DNA from: Mycobacterium sp. NS-7484
GTDB lineage: Bacteria > Actinomycetota > Actinomycetes > Mycobacteriales > Mycobacteriaceae
Direction of reading: 5' to 3'
DNA: 39,977 nt
NCBI RefSeq assembly: GCF_001953975.1
Contig: NZ_MBEJ01000034.1
Location: forward strand, 1 to 39,977
The notes under the pieces were generated by a model. It was not told the DNA's origin. It worked only from the letters and a program-made list of their open reading frames with translations, and did no database searches. This document shows positions 26,809 to 36,317 of the stretch, one piece after another; position 1 is the first letter of the stretch; each line of letters starts with the position of its first letter. Made by a program: the position numbers and the translations under genes.

Positions 26809-28095
26809 TTACCGCCGAGTGTTCCGCTTGCCCGACGGACGACCGGTCCGCGAGGCCGGACGCGCGCCGGGTGCCGGCTTGTCCGGCGCGGGTTCGACCG
26901 CCACCGCGGCCGACACCGTCTCGGTCTCGCTGGGTTCCACGTCGACGGCGTCCTTGCCGCCGGTCGACGCCTTGGCGCCCTTCTCGCGACGGTTGAGCAC
27001 CTTCTGGGTGTGCTTGCGCACCAGTTCGGTCCGCTCGCGCAGCGTCACCAGTAGCGGCGTGGCGAAGTAGATCGACGAGTACGTACCGACGATGACGCCG
27101 ACCAGCTGAACCAACGCCAGATCCATGAGCGTGCCGACGCCAAGCAGCCACACGGCGACCACCATCAGCGCGATGATCGGCAGCACCGAGATGAGGCTGG
27201 TGTTGATCGAGCGCATGAAGGTCTGGTTCACCGCGAGGTTGGCCTGCTCGGCAAAGGTCCGCCGGGTCGTGTGCTCGAAGCCGTGGGTGTTCTCCTCGAC
27301 CTTGTCGAACACGATCACGGTGTCGTACAGCGAGAAGCCCAGGATCGTCAGCAGACCGATCACGGTGGCCGGGGTGACCTCGAAGCCGACCAGCGAGTAG
27401 ACCCCGGCCGTCACGATCAGGTCGAACACCAGGGTGGCCATCGCCGCGATCGCCATGTAGCGCTCATAGCGCCAGGCGATGTAGATGGAAGCCAGCACCA
27501 GGAAGATCACCAGGGCGATCAAGGCCTTCTGGGTGATCTGGCCGCCCCAGGTCTCCGACACCGCGGAGTCGCTGATCACCTGCTTGCTCGGCTGGCCGTC
27601 GGTGCCCTTGGGCTGGAACGCGTCGAACAGCGCGGTGCGCAGCTTCTCGGTCTCGTCGTTGGTCAACGTTTCCGAGCGGATCTGCACGGTCGCCGAGGCG
27701 CCGCTGCCGACGAGGACGACGGATTCAGGTGCCCGGTTGAGGGTCTTGTTGAAGACGTCTTCGACCTGTTGGACCGTCACGGTTCCGGCAGAACCGGCCG
27801 ATGGCATCGAGACCTTGGTCCCGCCTTCGAAATCGATGCCGAAGGTGAACCCGCGCAGCACCATGCTGGCGATCGCGATCGCCACGATGATGCCGCTGAC
27901 CAGGTACCACAGCTTGCGGCGACCGATGACCTCGAAGGCTCCGGTACCCGTGTAGAGCCGGACGAAGAACCCATGTTTGGGCAGCGCAGCCGACGTTGAT
28001 TCGAGGCTGGGCGCCTCCACTGCGGTGTCCGTGACGTCCTCGGCGGTGGTGTCCTCAGAGGTCTTGTTCTCCGAGGTCTTGTTCTCTGTAGCCAT
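26809..28095 (-). CDS. secF: Protein translocase subunit SecF
   Basis: A 428-residue membrane protein of the SecDF complex, which uses the proton gradient to help exported proteins leave the SecYEG channel. Six helices are visible: the first at LWYLVSGIIVAIAIASMVL after a 45-residue acidic leader, then the P1-like periplasmic region starting at FTFGIDFEGGTKV, and the rest from ALIALVIFLVLASIYIAWRY through YSSIYFATPLLVTL. Signatures: FGIDFEGGT and GFSLYDTVIVFDKVEENT. The basic Pro/Ala-rich C-terminal tail (from about 370) is typical of mycobacteria. It starts three bases after the secD stop. The leader contains a short repeated NKTSE unit. Confidence 0.95.
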   Translation of the reverse strand: MATENKTSENKTSEDTTAEDVTDTAVEAPSLESTSAALPKHGFFVRLYTGTGAFEVIGRRKLWYLVSGIIVAIAIASMVLRGFTFGIDFEGGTKVSMPSAGSAGTVTVQQVEDVFNKTLNRAPESVVLVGSGASATVQIRSETLTNDETEKLRTALFDAFQPKGTDGQPSKQVISDSAVSETWGGQITQKALIALVIFLVLASIYIAWRYERYMAIAAMATLVFDLIVTAGVYSLVGFEVTPATVIGLLTILGFSLYDTVIVFDKVEENTHGFEHTTRRTFAEQANLAVNQTFMRSINTSLISVLPIIALMVVAVWLLGVGTLMDLALVQLVGVIVGTYSSIYFATPLLVTLRERTELVRKHTQKVLNRREKGAKASTGGKDAVDVEPSETETVSAAVAVEPAPDKPAPGARPASRTGRPSGKRNTRR

Positions 28096-28098
28096 GTG

Positions 28099-29883
28099 CT
28101 ATCCCCGTCCCGCAGTCGCATGCGAAGCCGCCCGCCGTTCCCGCGCGATCTGTTGGACCGCACCGAGACCGTTGAGGGCAGGTTTGGCCATCGTCGGGGA
28201 CTTGGACGCCAGGTAGACCAGCGGCCAGGTCACCAGGAACACCACCACGACATCGAGGATGGTGGTCAGCCCCAAGGTGAATGCGAAGCCCTTGACCTGA
28301 CCGATGGCCAGTGCGTAGAGCACCGCGGCGGCCAGGAACGTCACGGCGTTGCCGGACACGATCGTCTTGCGGGCCCGCGCCCAACCTCGGGGTACCGCCG
28401 ATCGGAAGGATCGGCCCTCACGGATCTCGTCCTTGATGCGTTCGAAGAACACCACGAACGAGTCTGCAGTGGTACCGATACCGATGATCAGACCGGCGAT
28501 GCCGGCCAGGTCCAGCGTGTAGCCGATATACCTGCCGAGCAACACCAGGATGGCGAAGACCATGGCGCCGGCGGCGACCAGCGACAGCGCCACCAGCAGG
28601 CCCAGCACGCGGTAGTACAGCAGCGAGTACAGCAGCACCGCGGCCAGACCGACGGCGCCGGCGATCAGGCCGGCCCGAAGCGAGGACAGACCGAGAGTGG
28701 CCGAAACCGTCTCGGCCTCTGAGGATTCGAACGACAGCGGCAGCGAGCCGTACTTGAGCACGTTCGCCAGTTCCTTGGCGGTGTCCGAATTGAACTGACC
28801 GGTGATCTGGGTGTTCCCACCCGGGATGGGCTCACGGATCTCCGGCGCGCTGACCACCTGCGAGTCGAGCGTGAACGCAGTCTGCGTACCCACGTTCGCC
28901 GCGGTGAAGTCCGACCAGATCTTGGCTCCGCCGCTCTTGAAGGTGACGTCGACGACGTACTGGCCCTGCTGCTGGTTCAGGCCGGAGGTGGCGTCGGCGA
29001 TCTCCTCACCGCTCATGATCGAGGGGCTCAGCAGATAGACCGTCTGCCCGTCCGTGGAGCACGTCACGAGCGGCAACTTCGGATCGTCGTTGCCGGCCAG
29101 CACGTCGTCCTTGTCGCAGTTCTGGGCTCGCTCCATGATCGCCTGAATTTGCATCATGGGGTTGGTGCTCTGGCGAATCGTCTTCGCAAGCGTGATCAAC
29201 GCAGCCCGGGTCTGGGCTTCGTCAGGCTGGGCCGGGGGCGCCGGAGCCGGGGCGGGCTCACCGGGTGCCGGGGCAGGGGCCGGCTCAGTCGGCGTCGGCG
29301 CCGGATCCTGCGGGTAGGGCCGCGGCTGCGGCGCGGGAGCCGGCTATCCTGCCGGCGGGGCGGCGGGCGCTTCGGCCGGCGGTACCACGGGCGCTTCGGC
29401 CGGGGCACCGGGAAGCCCAGGCGCAGCGCCCGGCGCACCAGGTGCCGCCGGCGCACCGGATCCCGGCGCGCCGCCTTCCCCGGCGAGCTGCTTGAGCTGC
29501 TGGACAGGTATCGCGCGCGCGACGGGCCGGATGTACAGCCGCGCGGTCTGCCCGAGGTTGCGTGCCTCGTTGCCGTCGTTACCGGGAACGGTGATCACCA
29601 GGTTGTCGCCGTCGATGACGACTTCCGAGCCCGACACGCCGAGACCGTCGACGCGGGCACTGATGATCTGTTGAGCCTGGTTGAGGGCCTCTCTGGTGGG
29701 CGTTGAGCCGTCCGGGGTGCGCGCGGTGAGCGTCACCCGGGTACCGCCCTGCAGATCGATTCCCAGTTTGGGCTTGGCCTGCTTGTCGCCGGTGAGGAAC
29801 ACCAGCAGATAAACGCCGATCAGAAGGACCAGGAAAAGCGTCAGGTAGCGGGCAGGATGCACCGGCGCCGAAGACGATGCCAC
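28099..29883 (-). pseudogene. secD: SecD, in frame but interrupted by an internal amber codon
   Basis: The frame from GTG at 29883 to the TAG at 28099-28101 encodes a full SecD of 594 codons, except for an in-frame TAG at 29346-29344. The first part (179 residues) holds helix 1 ([20 protein letters not shown]), the [10 protein letters not shown] motif and part of P1; the second part keeps [20 protein letters not shown], helices 2-6 and [20 protein letters not shown]. The stop lies in a Pro/Ala linker (APPAG, stop, [13 protein letters not shown]) of no conserved sequence, and TAG is one transition from CAG (Gln). The first usable restart is TTG at 29199, without a clear ribosome-binding site. 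All flanking genes are intact. It may be a sequencing error, a readthrough codon, a two-piece SecD or real loss. Confidence 0.9.
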
Positions 29884-29955
29884 GTTGCTAGGGTCTCCTC
29901 GAGATCAGTTCGTCAGCACCGCAAAGGGTACGTGCTTGGCCTGGGTGCTCAGCTG

Positions 29956-30297
29956 TCAGTCTTTCTTGAGACCGTCGGTGTCGGTGACACCGTTGCTCTC
30001 GGTCAATTCGGTCGCGCCCGACTCGCCGTCATCCTCGGTGTCGTCCTCGATGCGGTCGCGCACCGCGAGCTTCATCCAGGTGGTGATGACGCCGGGGGCG
30101 ATCTCCAGCTCGATGTTGTCGTCGGTGATCCCGGTGATCGTGCCCTGCAGGCCTGAGGTGGTGTGGATGCGATCGCCGATTTGCAGCGAATTGTGCAGGT
30201 CGATGGTTGCCTGCATGGCCTTACGCTGACGACGCGACGCAAAGAACATAAACGCGCCCATGACGATCAGCAGGGGCAGGAAAATGACGAGATCCAT
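29956..30297 (-). CDS. yajC: Preprotein translocase subunit YajC
   Basis: A 113-residue membrane protein with one N-terminal helix (LVIFLPLLIVMGAFMFFASR) and the cytoplasmic YajC domain (HNSLQIGDRIHTTSGLQGTI, then ITDDNIELEIAPGV), followed by an acidic tail. It associates with SecDF. It is the first gene of the minus-strand run yajC-secD-secF-lipoprotein-apt-rel, with 72 bases before secD. The promoter must lie in the 158-base gap shared with gabT (30298-30455); I see no convincing -10 on this side. Confidence 0.95.
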   Translation of the reverse strand: MDLVIFLPLLIVMGAFMFFASRRQRKAMQATIDLHNSLQIGDRIHTTSGLQGTITGITDDNIELEIAPGVITTWMKLAVRDRIEDDTEDDGESGATELTESNGVTDTDGLKKD

Positions 30298-30403
30298 GTC
30301 AACAATGTCTTTCGTGTCGGGTCAGAAGTCAGGGCGACCGAGGCCACGATACCGCCGCCCACCCGGGCCACCCCATTCGCCGCCGATCAGGGGCGCTGAC
30401 GAC

Positions 30404-30409
30404 TAGGCT
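30404..30409 (+). promoter_or_regulatory. Candidate -10 box for gabT
   Basis: TAGGCT fits TANNNT and would start transcription about 40 bases before the chosen TTG start. No clear -35 is present. The rest of the yajC/gabT gap shows nothing further. Confidence 0.3.
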
Positions 30410-30455
30410 CGACACACTCGTTCCGGCACCGCCGATGGAGTATCAGGAGGCCGTG

Positions 30456-31796
30456 TTGAGCCATCCCGAGCAGAGCCGTCACCTCGCCACAGCGATTCCC
30501 GGCCCGAAATCCCAGGCCCTGATCGATCGCAAAGCGACCGCGGTGGCGCGCGGTGTCGGCAACACCATGCCTGTCTATGCCGCCCGGGCCGGCGGCGGCA
30601 TCGTCGAGGACGTCGACGGCAACCGACTCATCGACCTGGGCTCCGGCATCGCCGTCACCACGGTCGGCAATTCCTCGCCGCGGGTGGTCGAGGCGGTCGC
30701 CGCACAGGCCGCCGAGTTCACCCACACCTGTTTCATGGTGACGCCCTACGAGGAGTATGTGGCGGTCTGTGAACATCTCAACCGGCTGACCCCGGTCCGG
30801 GGTGAGAAGCGGTCGGCATTGTTCAACTCGGGGTCCGAGGCGGTAGAGAACGCCGTCAAGATCGCCCGCTCCCACACCCACCGATCGGCGGTCGTCGCGT
30901 TCGACCACGCCTATCACGGACGCACGAACCTCACGATGGCGCTGACCGCCAAAGCCATGCCCTACAAACACGGGTTCGGTCCCTTCGCACCCGACATCTA
31001 CCGGGCGCCGTTGTCCTATCCGTTCCGCGACGCCGAGTTCGGCAAGGAACTGGCCACCGACGGTGCGCTGGCTGCCAAGCGGGCCATCGACGTGATGGAA
31101 AAACAGATCGGCGCGGACAATCTGGCGGCCGTCATCATCGAGCCCATCCAGGGCGAAGGTGGATTCATCGTCCCGGCCGAGGGCTTCCTGCCCGCCCTGC
31201 TGGGCTGGTGCCGCGACAACGGCGTGGTGTTCATCGCCGACGAAGTGCAGACCGGATTCGCCCGCACCGGCGCGATGTTCGCCTGCGAACACGAGGGCAT
31301 CGACCCCGACCTGATCGTCACCGCGAAGGGCATCGCCGACGGTCTGCCGCTGTCCGCGGTGACCGGTCGCGCCGAGATCATGGACGCCCCTCATGTATCA
31401 GGCCTCGGCGGCACCTACGGCGGCAATCCGATCGCGTGCGCTGCGGCACTGGCCACCATCGCAACCATCGAGGCCGACGGCCTGATCTCCCGTGCCCGGG
31501 AGATCGAAACGCTGATGAAGGACCGCCTCGGCCGATTGCAAGCCGAGGACGACCGGATCGGCGACGTACGCGGCCGTGGCGCGATGATCGCCGTCGAACT
31601 CGTCGAACCCGGCACCATCACCCCCGACCCGGAGCTGACCAAAGCGCTGTGCGCCGGCGCCCACCGGGCGGGGGTGATCGTGTTGTCCTGCGGCACGTAC
31701 GGCAACGTGCTGCGCTTCCTACCGCCGTTGACGATCAGCGACGAGCTGCTCATCGAGGGGCTCGACGTGCTCGAGCTGATCCTGCGCGATCTCTGA
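30456..31796 (+). CDS. gabT: 4-aminobutyrate aminotransferase
   Basis: A 446-residue class III PLP-dependent aminotransferase that moves the amino group of 4-aminobutyrate to 2-oxoglutarate. Marks: EDVDGNRLIDLGSGIAVTTV, FNSGSEAVENAVKIAR, FDHAYHGRTNLTMALTAK, IIEPIQGEGGF, FIADEVQTGFARTG, and the PLP lysine in TAKGIADGLPLSAV. Start chosen at TTG (giving MSHPEQSRHLATAIPGP) because GGAGG lies five bases upstream and it aligns residue for residue with the opening of M. tuberculosis Rv2589; an in-frame ATG at 30435 lies upstream of that ribosome-binding site. Product succinate semialdehyde enters the TCA cycle. In M. tuberculosis the next gene is likewise fadD9/car. Confidence 0.95.
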   Translation: MSHPEQSRHLATAIPGPKSQALIDRKATAVARGVGNTMPVYAARAGGGIVEDVDGNRLIDLGSGIAVTTVGNSSPRVVEAVAAQAAEFTHTCFMVTPYEEYVAVCEHLNRLTPVRGEKRSALFNSGSEAVENAVKIARSHTHRSAVVAFDHAYHGRTNLTMALTAKAMPYKHGFGPFAPDIYRAPLSYPFRDAEFGKELATDGALAAKRAIDVMEKQIGADNLAAVIIEPIQGEGGFIVPAEGFLPALLGWCRDNGVVFIADEVQTGFARTGAMFACEHEGIDPDLIVTAKGIADGLPLSAVTGRAEIMDAPHVSGLGGTYGGNPIACAAALATIATIEADGLISRAREIETLMKDRLGRLQAEDDRIGDVRGRGAMIAVELVEPGTITPDPELTKALCAGAHRAGVIVLSCGTYGNVLRFLPPLTISDELLIEGLDVLELILRDL

Positions 31797-31803
31797 GGAA
31801 CAG

Positions 31804-32430
31804 CTAGTGCGCGTGGGTGTGACGACGGCCGAACATCCCACCCCACTGCCGACGCTCGCGCCCCGCGGGCATGACCTCGGTCGGCTGTGCGTCGGCTACC
31901 GCGACGGGTTCGGCCGTCGCCGTCGTCGTGGCAACGGGGCGACGCGCGTACTCGACGTCACGGACACTGCGCACCGACAACCGGCCGACCGCCATGGCCC
32001 CCAGCAACACGATGAGCGCACCGAGACCGGAGAAGTAGGCCAGTTCCAGCGACACGCGCTTGGCGTCGGTCACGGCGATCGGCATTCCGGCGTCGCCGAT
32101 GCCCAACGGTCCTGCCAGCGCGCGGCCGATCACGAACCACGCTCCGCCCAGAACGGCCAGCCAGGCCCCGAAATGCGCCGTGGCCCGGTTACCCGACACC
32201 AGCAGGAGCAGGCCACCCAGCGCGGTCACCGCGCCCGGAAGCACTTCCAACCAGCCGCGCGCCGACGTCCACACCCACGGTTGGTCCGGGGTGAAGGCAA
32301 AGTCGAAGTACGGCCCGATGAAGGGGATCAACGCACCCCAGAGCCCCAGCAGAACCAGCAACAGGCCGCTGGCGGCGCCACGGCTGCGTCGCATCCTCAG
32401 GCGAGAGCCGCGGTTATCGAATTCGGTCAT
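31804..32430 (-). CDS. Conserved mycobacterial membrane protein of unknown function
   Basis: A 208-residue protein with four predicted membrane helices (GLLLVLLGLWGALIPFIG, VLPGAVTALGGLLLLVSG, FGAWLAVLGGAWFVIGRALA, LAYFSGLGALIVLLGAMAVG) and a cytoplasmic C-terminal tail rich in Ala, Thr and Arg that ends in a His-rich RRHTHAH. I do not recognise a named family. The start ATG has AAAGGAGG four bases upstream, an unusually strong site for this window. It is convergent with gabT (seven bases between stops) and divergent from the first car gene, separated by 231 bases whose contents are listed with the car promoter. Confidence 0.75.
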   Translation of the reverse strand: MTEFDNRGSRLRMRRSRGAASGLLLVLLGLWGALIPFIGPYFDFAFTPDQPWVWTSARGWLEVLPGAVTALGGLLLLVSGNRATAHFGAWLAVLGGAWFVIGRALAGPLGIGDAGMPIAVTDAKRVSLELAYFSGLGALIVLLGAMAVGRLSVRSVRDVEYARRPVATTTATAEPVAVADAQPTEVMPAGRERRQWGGMFGRRHTHAH

Positions 32431-32575
32431 GATGCCTCCTTTGACACCCCTGCGGGTACCCCGAAGACAACAGACGTACGCATCCGCGGTCGCCTAGCTT
32501 CACATTGCTGACCCGCGGACCGGAACGGCCCGAACTCACAGCACATTGACAGCTGCGGAGCTGGTTTTCCGGAAA

Positions 32576-32600
32576 TAAGTTTAGCTTCACTAACGTAGTA
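32576..32600 (+). promoter_or_regulatory. Promoter and operator of first car gene
   Basis: TAAGTT (32576-32581) fits TANNNT. Thirteen bases from its first base begins ACTAACGTAGTA (32589-32600), at the expected transcription start. The same 12-mer at the same distance from a -10 precedes the second car gene. The rest of this gap (32431-32661) is unusually AT-rich near the promoter; upstream of it I see only a TCCGCGG/CCGCGGA inverted repeat. Confidence 0.6.
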
Positions 32601-32661
32601 GTTCGATAGCGCAACGTCGCGCCGGTGCCTATTTCAGCTATCCGCAAAGAGGGAATTTTTG

Positions 32662-35600
32662 ATGCCTTTTGATACCCACGACGAGCACTTGGCGAGCCGT
32701 ATCGCCGGCCTGACCGCCGATGACCCGCAGTTTGCCGCCGCGATCCCCAGCGACGCCGTCACCGCCGCCGTCGACGCCCCGGGGCTGCGGTTGCCCGAGA
32801 TCGTCAAGACCGTGCTGCAGGGCTACGCCGAGCGGCCGGCACTCGGCGAGCGCGCACTCGACTTCGTCGTCGAGCCCGCCACCGGCCGCACCACGGCTCG
32901 CCTCCTCCCCCGATTCGACACCATCAGCTACGGCGAGCTCTGGGAGCGCGTCCGCTCGCTGGCGGCTGCCTTGCACGATTCCGGCGTGGCCGCCGGTGAC
33001 CGCGTCGCCGTCCTCGGCTTCACCAGCGCCGACTACACGGTGATCGACACCGCGCTGGGTCAGCTCGGTGCCGTCTCGGTCCCCCTGCAGACCAGTTCTT
33101 CGCCCGAGGCGCTCGCCCCGATCGTTGCCGAGACCGAGCCCAAGGTGATCGCCGCGAGTGCCGACCACCTCGCCGACGCCGTCGAGCTGGCGTCGACCGC
33201 CCATGCTCCGGCCACAGTGGTTGTCTTCGACTACCACGCCAAGGTCGACGATCATCGCGACGCCCTGGCATCGGCCACCGACCGACTTCAGGCGGCGGGC
33301 ACCGCCGTCGAGACCCTGACCGACCTGCTGAACCGGGGCCGCGAGCTGCCCGCCGCGCCGACCCCGGAGGCCGACGACACCGACCCGCTGGCGTTGCTGA
33401 TCTACACCTCCGGAAGCACCGGGGCGCCGAAAGGCGCGATGTACCTGCAGAGCGCGGTGGCGAAGTTCTGGCGACGCAACAGCAAGGCCTGGTTCGGGCC
33501 GAGCAGTTCGTCGATCAACCTCAGCTTCATGCCGATGAGCCACGTGATGGGCCGCGGCATCCTCTACGCGTCGCTGGCCGCGGGCGGCACCTGCTACTTC
33601 GCCGCGCGCAGCGATCTGTCCACGCTGCTGGAAGACCTCGCGCTCACGCGTCCTACCGAGCTGAACTTCGTTCCGCGCGTGTGGGAGATGATCCACGGCG
33701 AGTTCCAGAGCCGGGTCGATCAGCTCCTGGCCGACGGCGATCAGGACCAGGCCGCGATCGAGGCCGAAGTGCTCGCCGAGGTTCGGCAAAACGTGCTCGG
33801 CGGCCGGTTCATCACCGCGATGACCGGATCGGCACCCATCTCTGCCGAGCTCAAAGCCTGGGTCGAAGAATTGCTCGGGATCCACCTGCTGGAGGGCTAC
33901 GGCTCGACCGAGGCCGGGATGGCACTGTTCGACGGCGTGATCCAACGCCCGCCGGTGATCGACTACAAGCTGGTCGACGTTCCAGACCTGGGATACTTCA
34001 GCACCGATCAGCCCCACCCACGCGGCGAGCTGCTACTCAAGACCGAGAACCTGTTCCCCGGCTACTACAAGCGTCCCGAGGTCACCGCCTCGGTGTTCGA
34101 CGAGGACGGCTTCTACCGGACCGGCGACGTCGTCGCCGAGATCAGCCCGGACCAGCTCCGCTACGTCGACCGCCGCAACAACGTGCTCAAGCTCGCCCAG
34201 GGCGAGTTCGTCACGTTGGCAAAGTTGGAAGCGGTCTTCGGCAACAGCCCTCTGGTGCAACAGATCTACGTCTACGGCAACAGCGCACAGCCGTATCTGC
34301 TGGCCGTCGTGGTGCCCACCGACGCAGATGTGTCGAAAGAGGCGATCGCCGAATCCCTGCAGGAGGTCGCTCGCGAGGCCGATCTGCAAAGTTACGAAAT
34401 CCCTCGTGATTTCATCGTGGAGACAACGCCTTTCAGCCTGGAGAACGGATTGCTGACCGGCATCCGCAAGCTGGCCTGGCCAAAGTTGAAGGCGCACTAC
34501 GGCGATCGACTCGAAGCGCTCTACGCCGACCTCGCCGAGACACAGGCCGGTGAACTGCGGGCGCTGCGTGCCTTGCGGGCCGGTGACGCCCCGGTTCTGG
34601 AGACCGTCAGCCGGGCCGCCGGCGCCCTGTTGGGCGCCGCATCGGCCGACCTGGCGCCCGACGCCCATTTCACCGATCTCGGTGGAGACTCGTTGTCCGC
34701 CTTAACCTTCGGCAATCTGCTCCGGGAGATCTTCGACGTCGACGTGCCGGTGGGCGTGATCGTCAGCCCGGCCACCGATCTGGCCGGCATCGCCGACTAC
34801 ATCGCGACGCAGCTGAGCGGTTCGAAGCGGCCGACCTTCGCCTCGGTGCACGGACGGGACGCCACCGAGGTCCGCGCCGCCGATCTGACCCTGGACAAGT
34901 TCCTCGACGCCGGCACCCTGGCCGCCGCGCCGAACCTGCCCAAGGCTCCGGCCGAGGTGCGGACCGTGCTGCTGACCGGCGCCACCGGCTTTTTGGGCCG
35001 CTACCTGGCGCTGGAATGGCTGGAGCGCATGGACCTCGTCGACGGCAAGGTTATCGCCCTGGTGCGCGCCAAGTCCGACGAGGAGGCCCGGGCCCGGCTC
35101 GACGCCACCTTCCATAGCGGCGACGCGAAACTCCTTGCGCACTACCAGGATCTGGCCGACCACCTCGAAGTGATCGCCGGTGACAAGGGCGAGGAAAACC
35201 TCGGCCTGGATCAGCCGACCTGGCAGCGACTGGCCGACGAGGTCGACCTGATCGTCGACCCGGCGGCCCTGGTCAACCACGTGCTGCCCTACAGCGAGCT
35301 GTTCGGCCCCAACGCGCTGGGCACCGCCGAGCTGATCAAGATTGCGCTCACCACGAAGATCAAGCCGTACACCTACGTGTCGACCATCGGCGTGGGCGAT
35401 CAGATCGAGCCCGGGAAGTTCGTCGAGAACGTCGATGTCCGCCAGATGAGCGCGGTCCGCCAGATCAACGACGGCTACGCCAACGGTTACGGCAACAGCA
35501 AGTGGGCCGGTGAGGTGCTGCTACGCGAGGCCAACGATCTGTGTGGTCTGCCGGTGGCGGTGTTCCGCTGCGACATGATCCTGGCCGACACCACGTACTC

Positions 35601-36147
35601 GGGTCAGCTGAACCTGCCGGACATGTTCACTCGCATGATGTTCAGCCTCGTCGCCAGCGGTATCGCGCCGAAGTCGTTCTACGAACTCGATTCCGACGGC
35701 AACCGCCAGCGCTCGCATTACGACGGGCTTCCGGTGGAGTTCATCGCCGAGTCGGTCTCGACGCTCGGCGGGCAGTCCGTGGAGAGCTTCGAGACCTACC
35801 ACGTGATGAACCCTTACGACGACGGCCTCGGCATGGACGAGTTCGTCGACTGGTTGATCGAGGCCGGCTACGCGATCGAGCGCATCGCCGACTACGGCCA
35901 GTGGATCCAGCGCTTCGAGAGCACCCTGCGCGCCCTGCCGGACAAGCAGCGCCAGGCTTCACTGCTGCCCTTGCTGCACAACTACCAACAACCCGAGCGG
36001 CCGATGCGGGGCGCCCTGGCCCCGACCGACCACTTCCGGGCCGCGGTGCAGGAAGCCAAGATCGGGCCGGACAAGGACATCCCCCATGTCAGCCCGGTGG
36101 TGATCGTCAAGTACATCACCGACCTGCAGCAGCTGGGCCTGCTCTAG
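32662..36147 (+). CDS. car: Carboxylic acid reductase (FadD9-type), first copy
   Basis: A 1161-residue multidomain enzyme reducing carboxylic acids to aldehydes with ATP and NADPH. Adenylation domain (about 1-640) has [17 protein letters not shown] (near 245-261), [11 protein letters not shown] and [10 protein letters not shown]. The carrier domain has [12 protein letters not shown] with Ser677 as the phosphopantetheine site. The reductase domain starts at [12 protein letters not shown] (Gly773 region) and has Tyr943 and Lys947 in [10 protein letters not shown]. It needs a PPTase encoded elsewhere. ATG start with GAGGG eight bases upstream; the preceding TTG adds only one residue. It stands beside gabT as in M. 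tuberculosis. Substrates in vivo are unknown; a second copy follows. Confidence 0.95.
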   Translation: MPFDTHDEHLASRIAGLTADDPQFAAAIPSDAVTAAVDAPGLRLPEIVKTVLQGYAERPALGERALDFVVEPATGRTTARLLPRFDTISYGELWERVRSLAAALHDSGVAAGDRVAVLGFTSADYTVIDTALGQLGAVSVPLQTSSSPEALAPIVAETEPKVIAASADHLADAVELASTAHAPATVVVFDYHAKVDDHRDALASATDRLQAAGTAVETLTDLLNRGRELPAAPTPEADDTDPLALLIYTSGSTGAPKGAMYLQSAVAKFWRRNSKAWFGPSSSSINLSFMPMSHVMGRGILYASLAAGGTCYFAARSDLSTLLEDLALTRPTELNFVPRVWEMIHGEFQSRVDQLLADGDQDQAAIEAEVLAEVRQNVLGGRFITAMTGSAPISAELKAWVEELLGIHLLEGYGSTEAGMALFDGVIQRPPVIDYKLVDVPDLGYFSTDQPHPRGELLLKTENLFPGYYKRPEVTASVFDEDGFYRTGDVVAEISPDQLRYVDRRNNVLKLAQGEFVTLAKLEAVFGNSPLVQQIYVYGNSAQPYLLAVVVPTDADVSKEAIAESLQEVAREADLQSYEIPRDFIVETTPFSLENGLLTGIRKLAWPKLKAHYGDRLEALYADLAETQAGELRALRALRAGDAPVLETVSRAAGALLGAASADLAPDAHFTDLGGDSLSALTFGNLLREIFDVDVPVGVIVSPATDLAGIADYIATQLSGSKRPTFASVHGRDATEVRAADLTLDKFLDAGTLAAAPNLPKAPAEVRTVLLTGATGFLGRYLALEWLERMDLVDGKVIALVRAKSDEEARARLDATFHSGDAKLLAHYQDLADHLEVIAGDKGEENLGLDQPTWQRLADEVDLIVDPAALVNHVLPYSELFGPNALGTAELIKIALTTKIKPYTYVSTIGVGDQIEPGKFVENVDVRQMSAVRQINDGYANGYGNSKWAGEVLLREANDLCGLPVAVFRCDMILADTTYSGQLNLPDMFTRMMFSLVASGIAPKSFYELDSDGNRQRSHYDGLPVEFIAESVSTLGGQSVESFETYHVMNPYDDGLGMDEFVDWLIEAGYAIERIADYGQWIQRFESTLRALPDKQRQASLLPLLHNYQQPERPMRGALAPTDHFRAAVQEAKIGPDKDIPHVSPVVIVKYITDLQQLGLL

Positions 36148-36233
36148 CCGCCACGCCGCCCGCCCCACACCGGAGTGAGGCGGGCGGCGTCGGGCGTGAC
36201 GCATCTCGCAACGTCTGAGCTGGCATCTCGAAA

Positions 36234-36259
36234 TATAATTAGTTTTACTAACGTAGTAA
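36234..36259 (+). promoter_or_regulatory. Promoter and operator of second car gene
   Basis: A perfect TATAAT (36234-36239) is followed by TTACTAACGTAGTAA (36245-36259), a palindrome with arms TTACTA/TAGTAA around ACG, placed at the expected transcription start. Distance from the first -10 base to ACTAACG is 13 bases, exactly as before the first car gene. A repressor bound here would block initiation. Confidence 0.65.
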
Positions 36260-36317
36260 TGAGTAGGCGCGAACAACGTGCCGACCATAGTTATTTTGAT
36301 TTGCTCAGGGGACCGAT

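Noticed and set aside
29883..29956. Frameshift as the cause of the split secD
   Set aside because: Both parts lie in the same frame with a single TAG between them, so no frameshift is needed.
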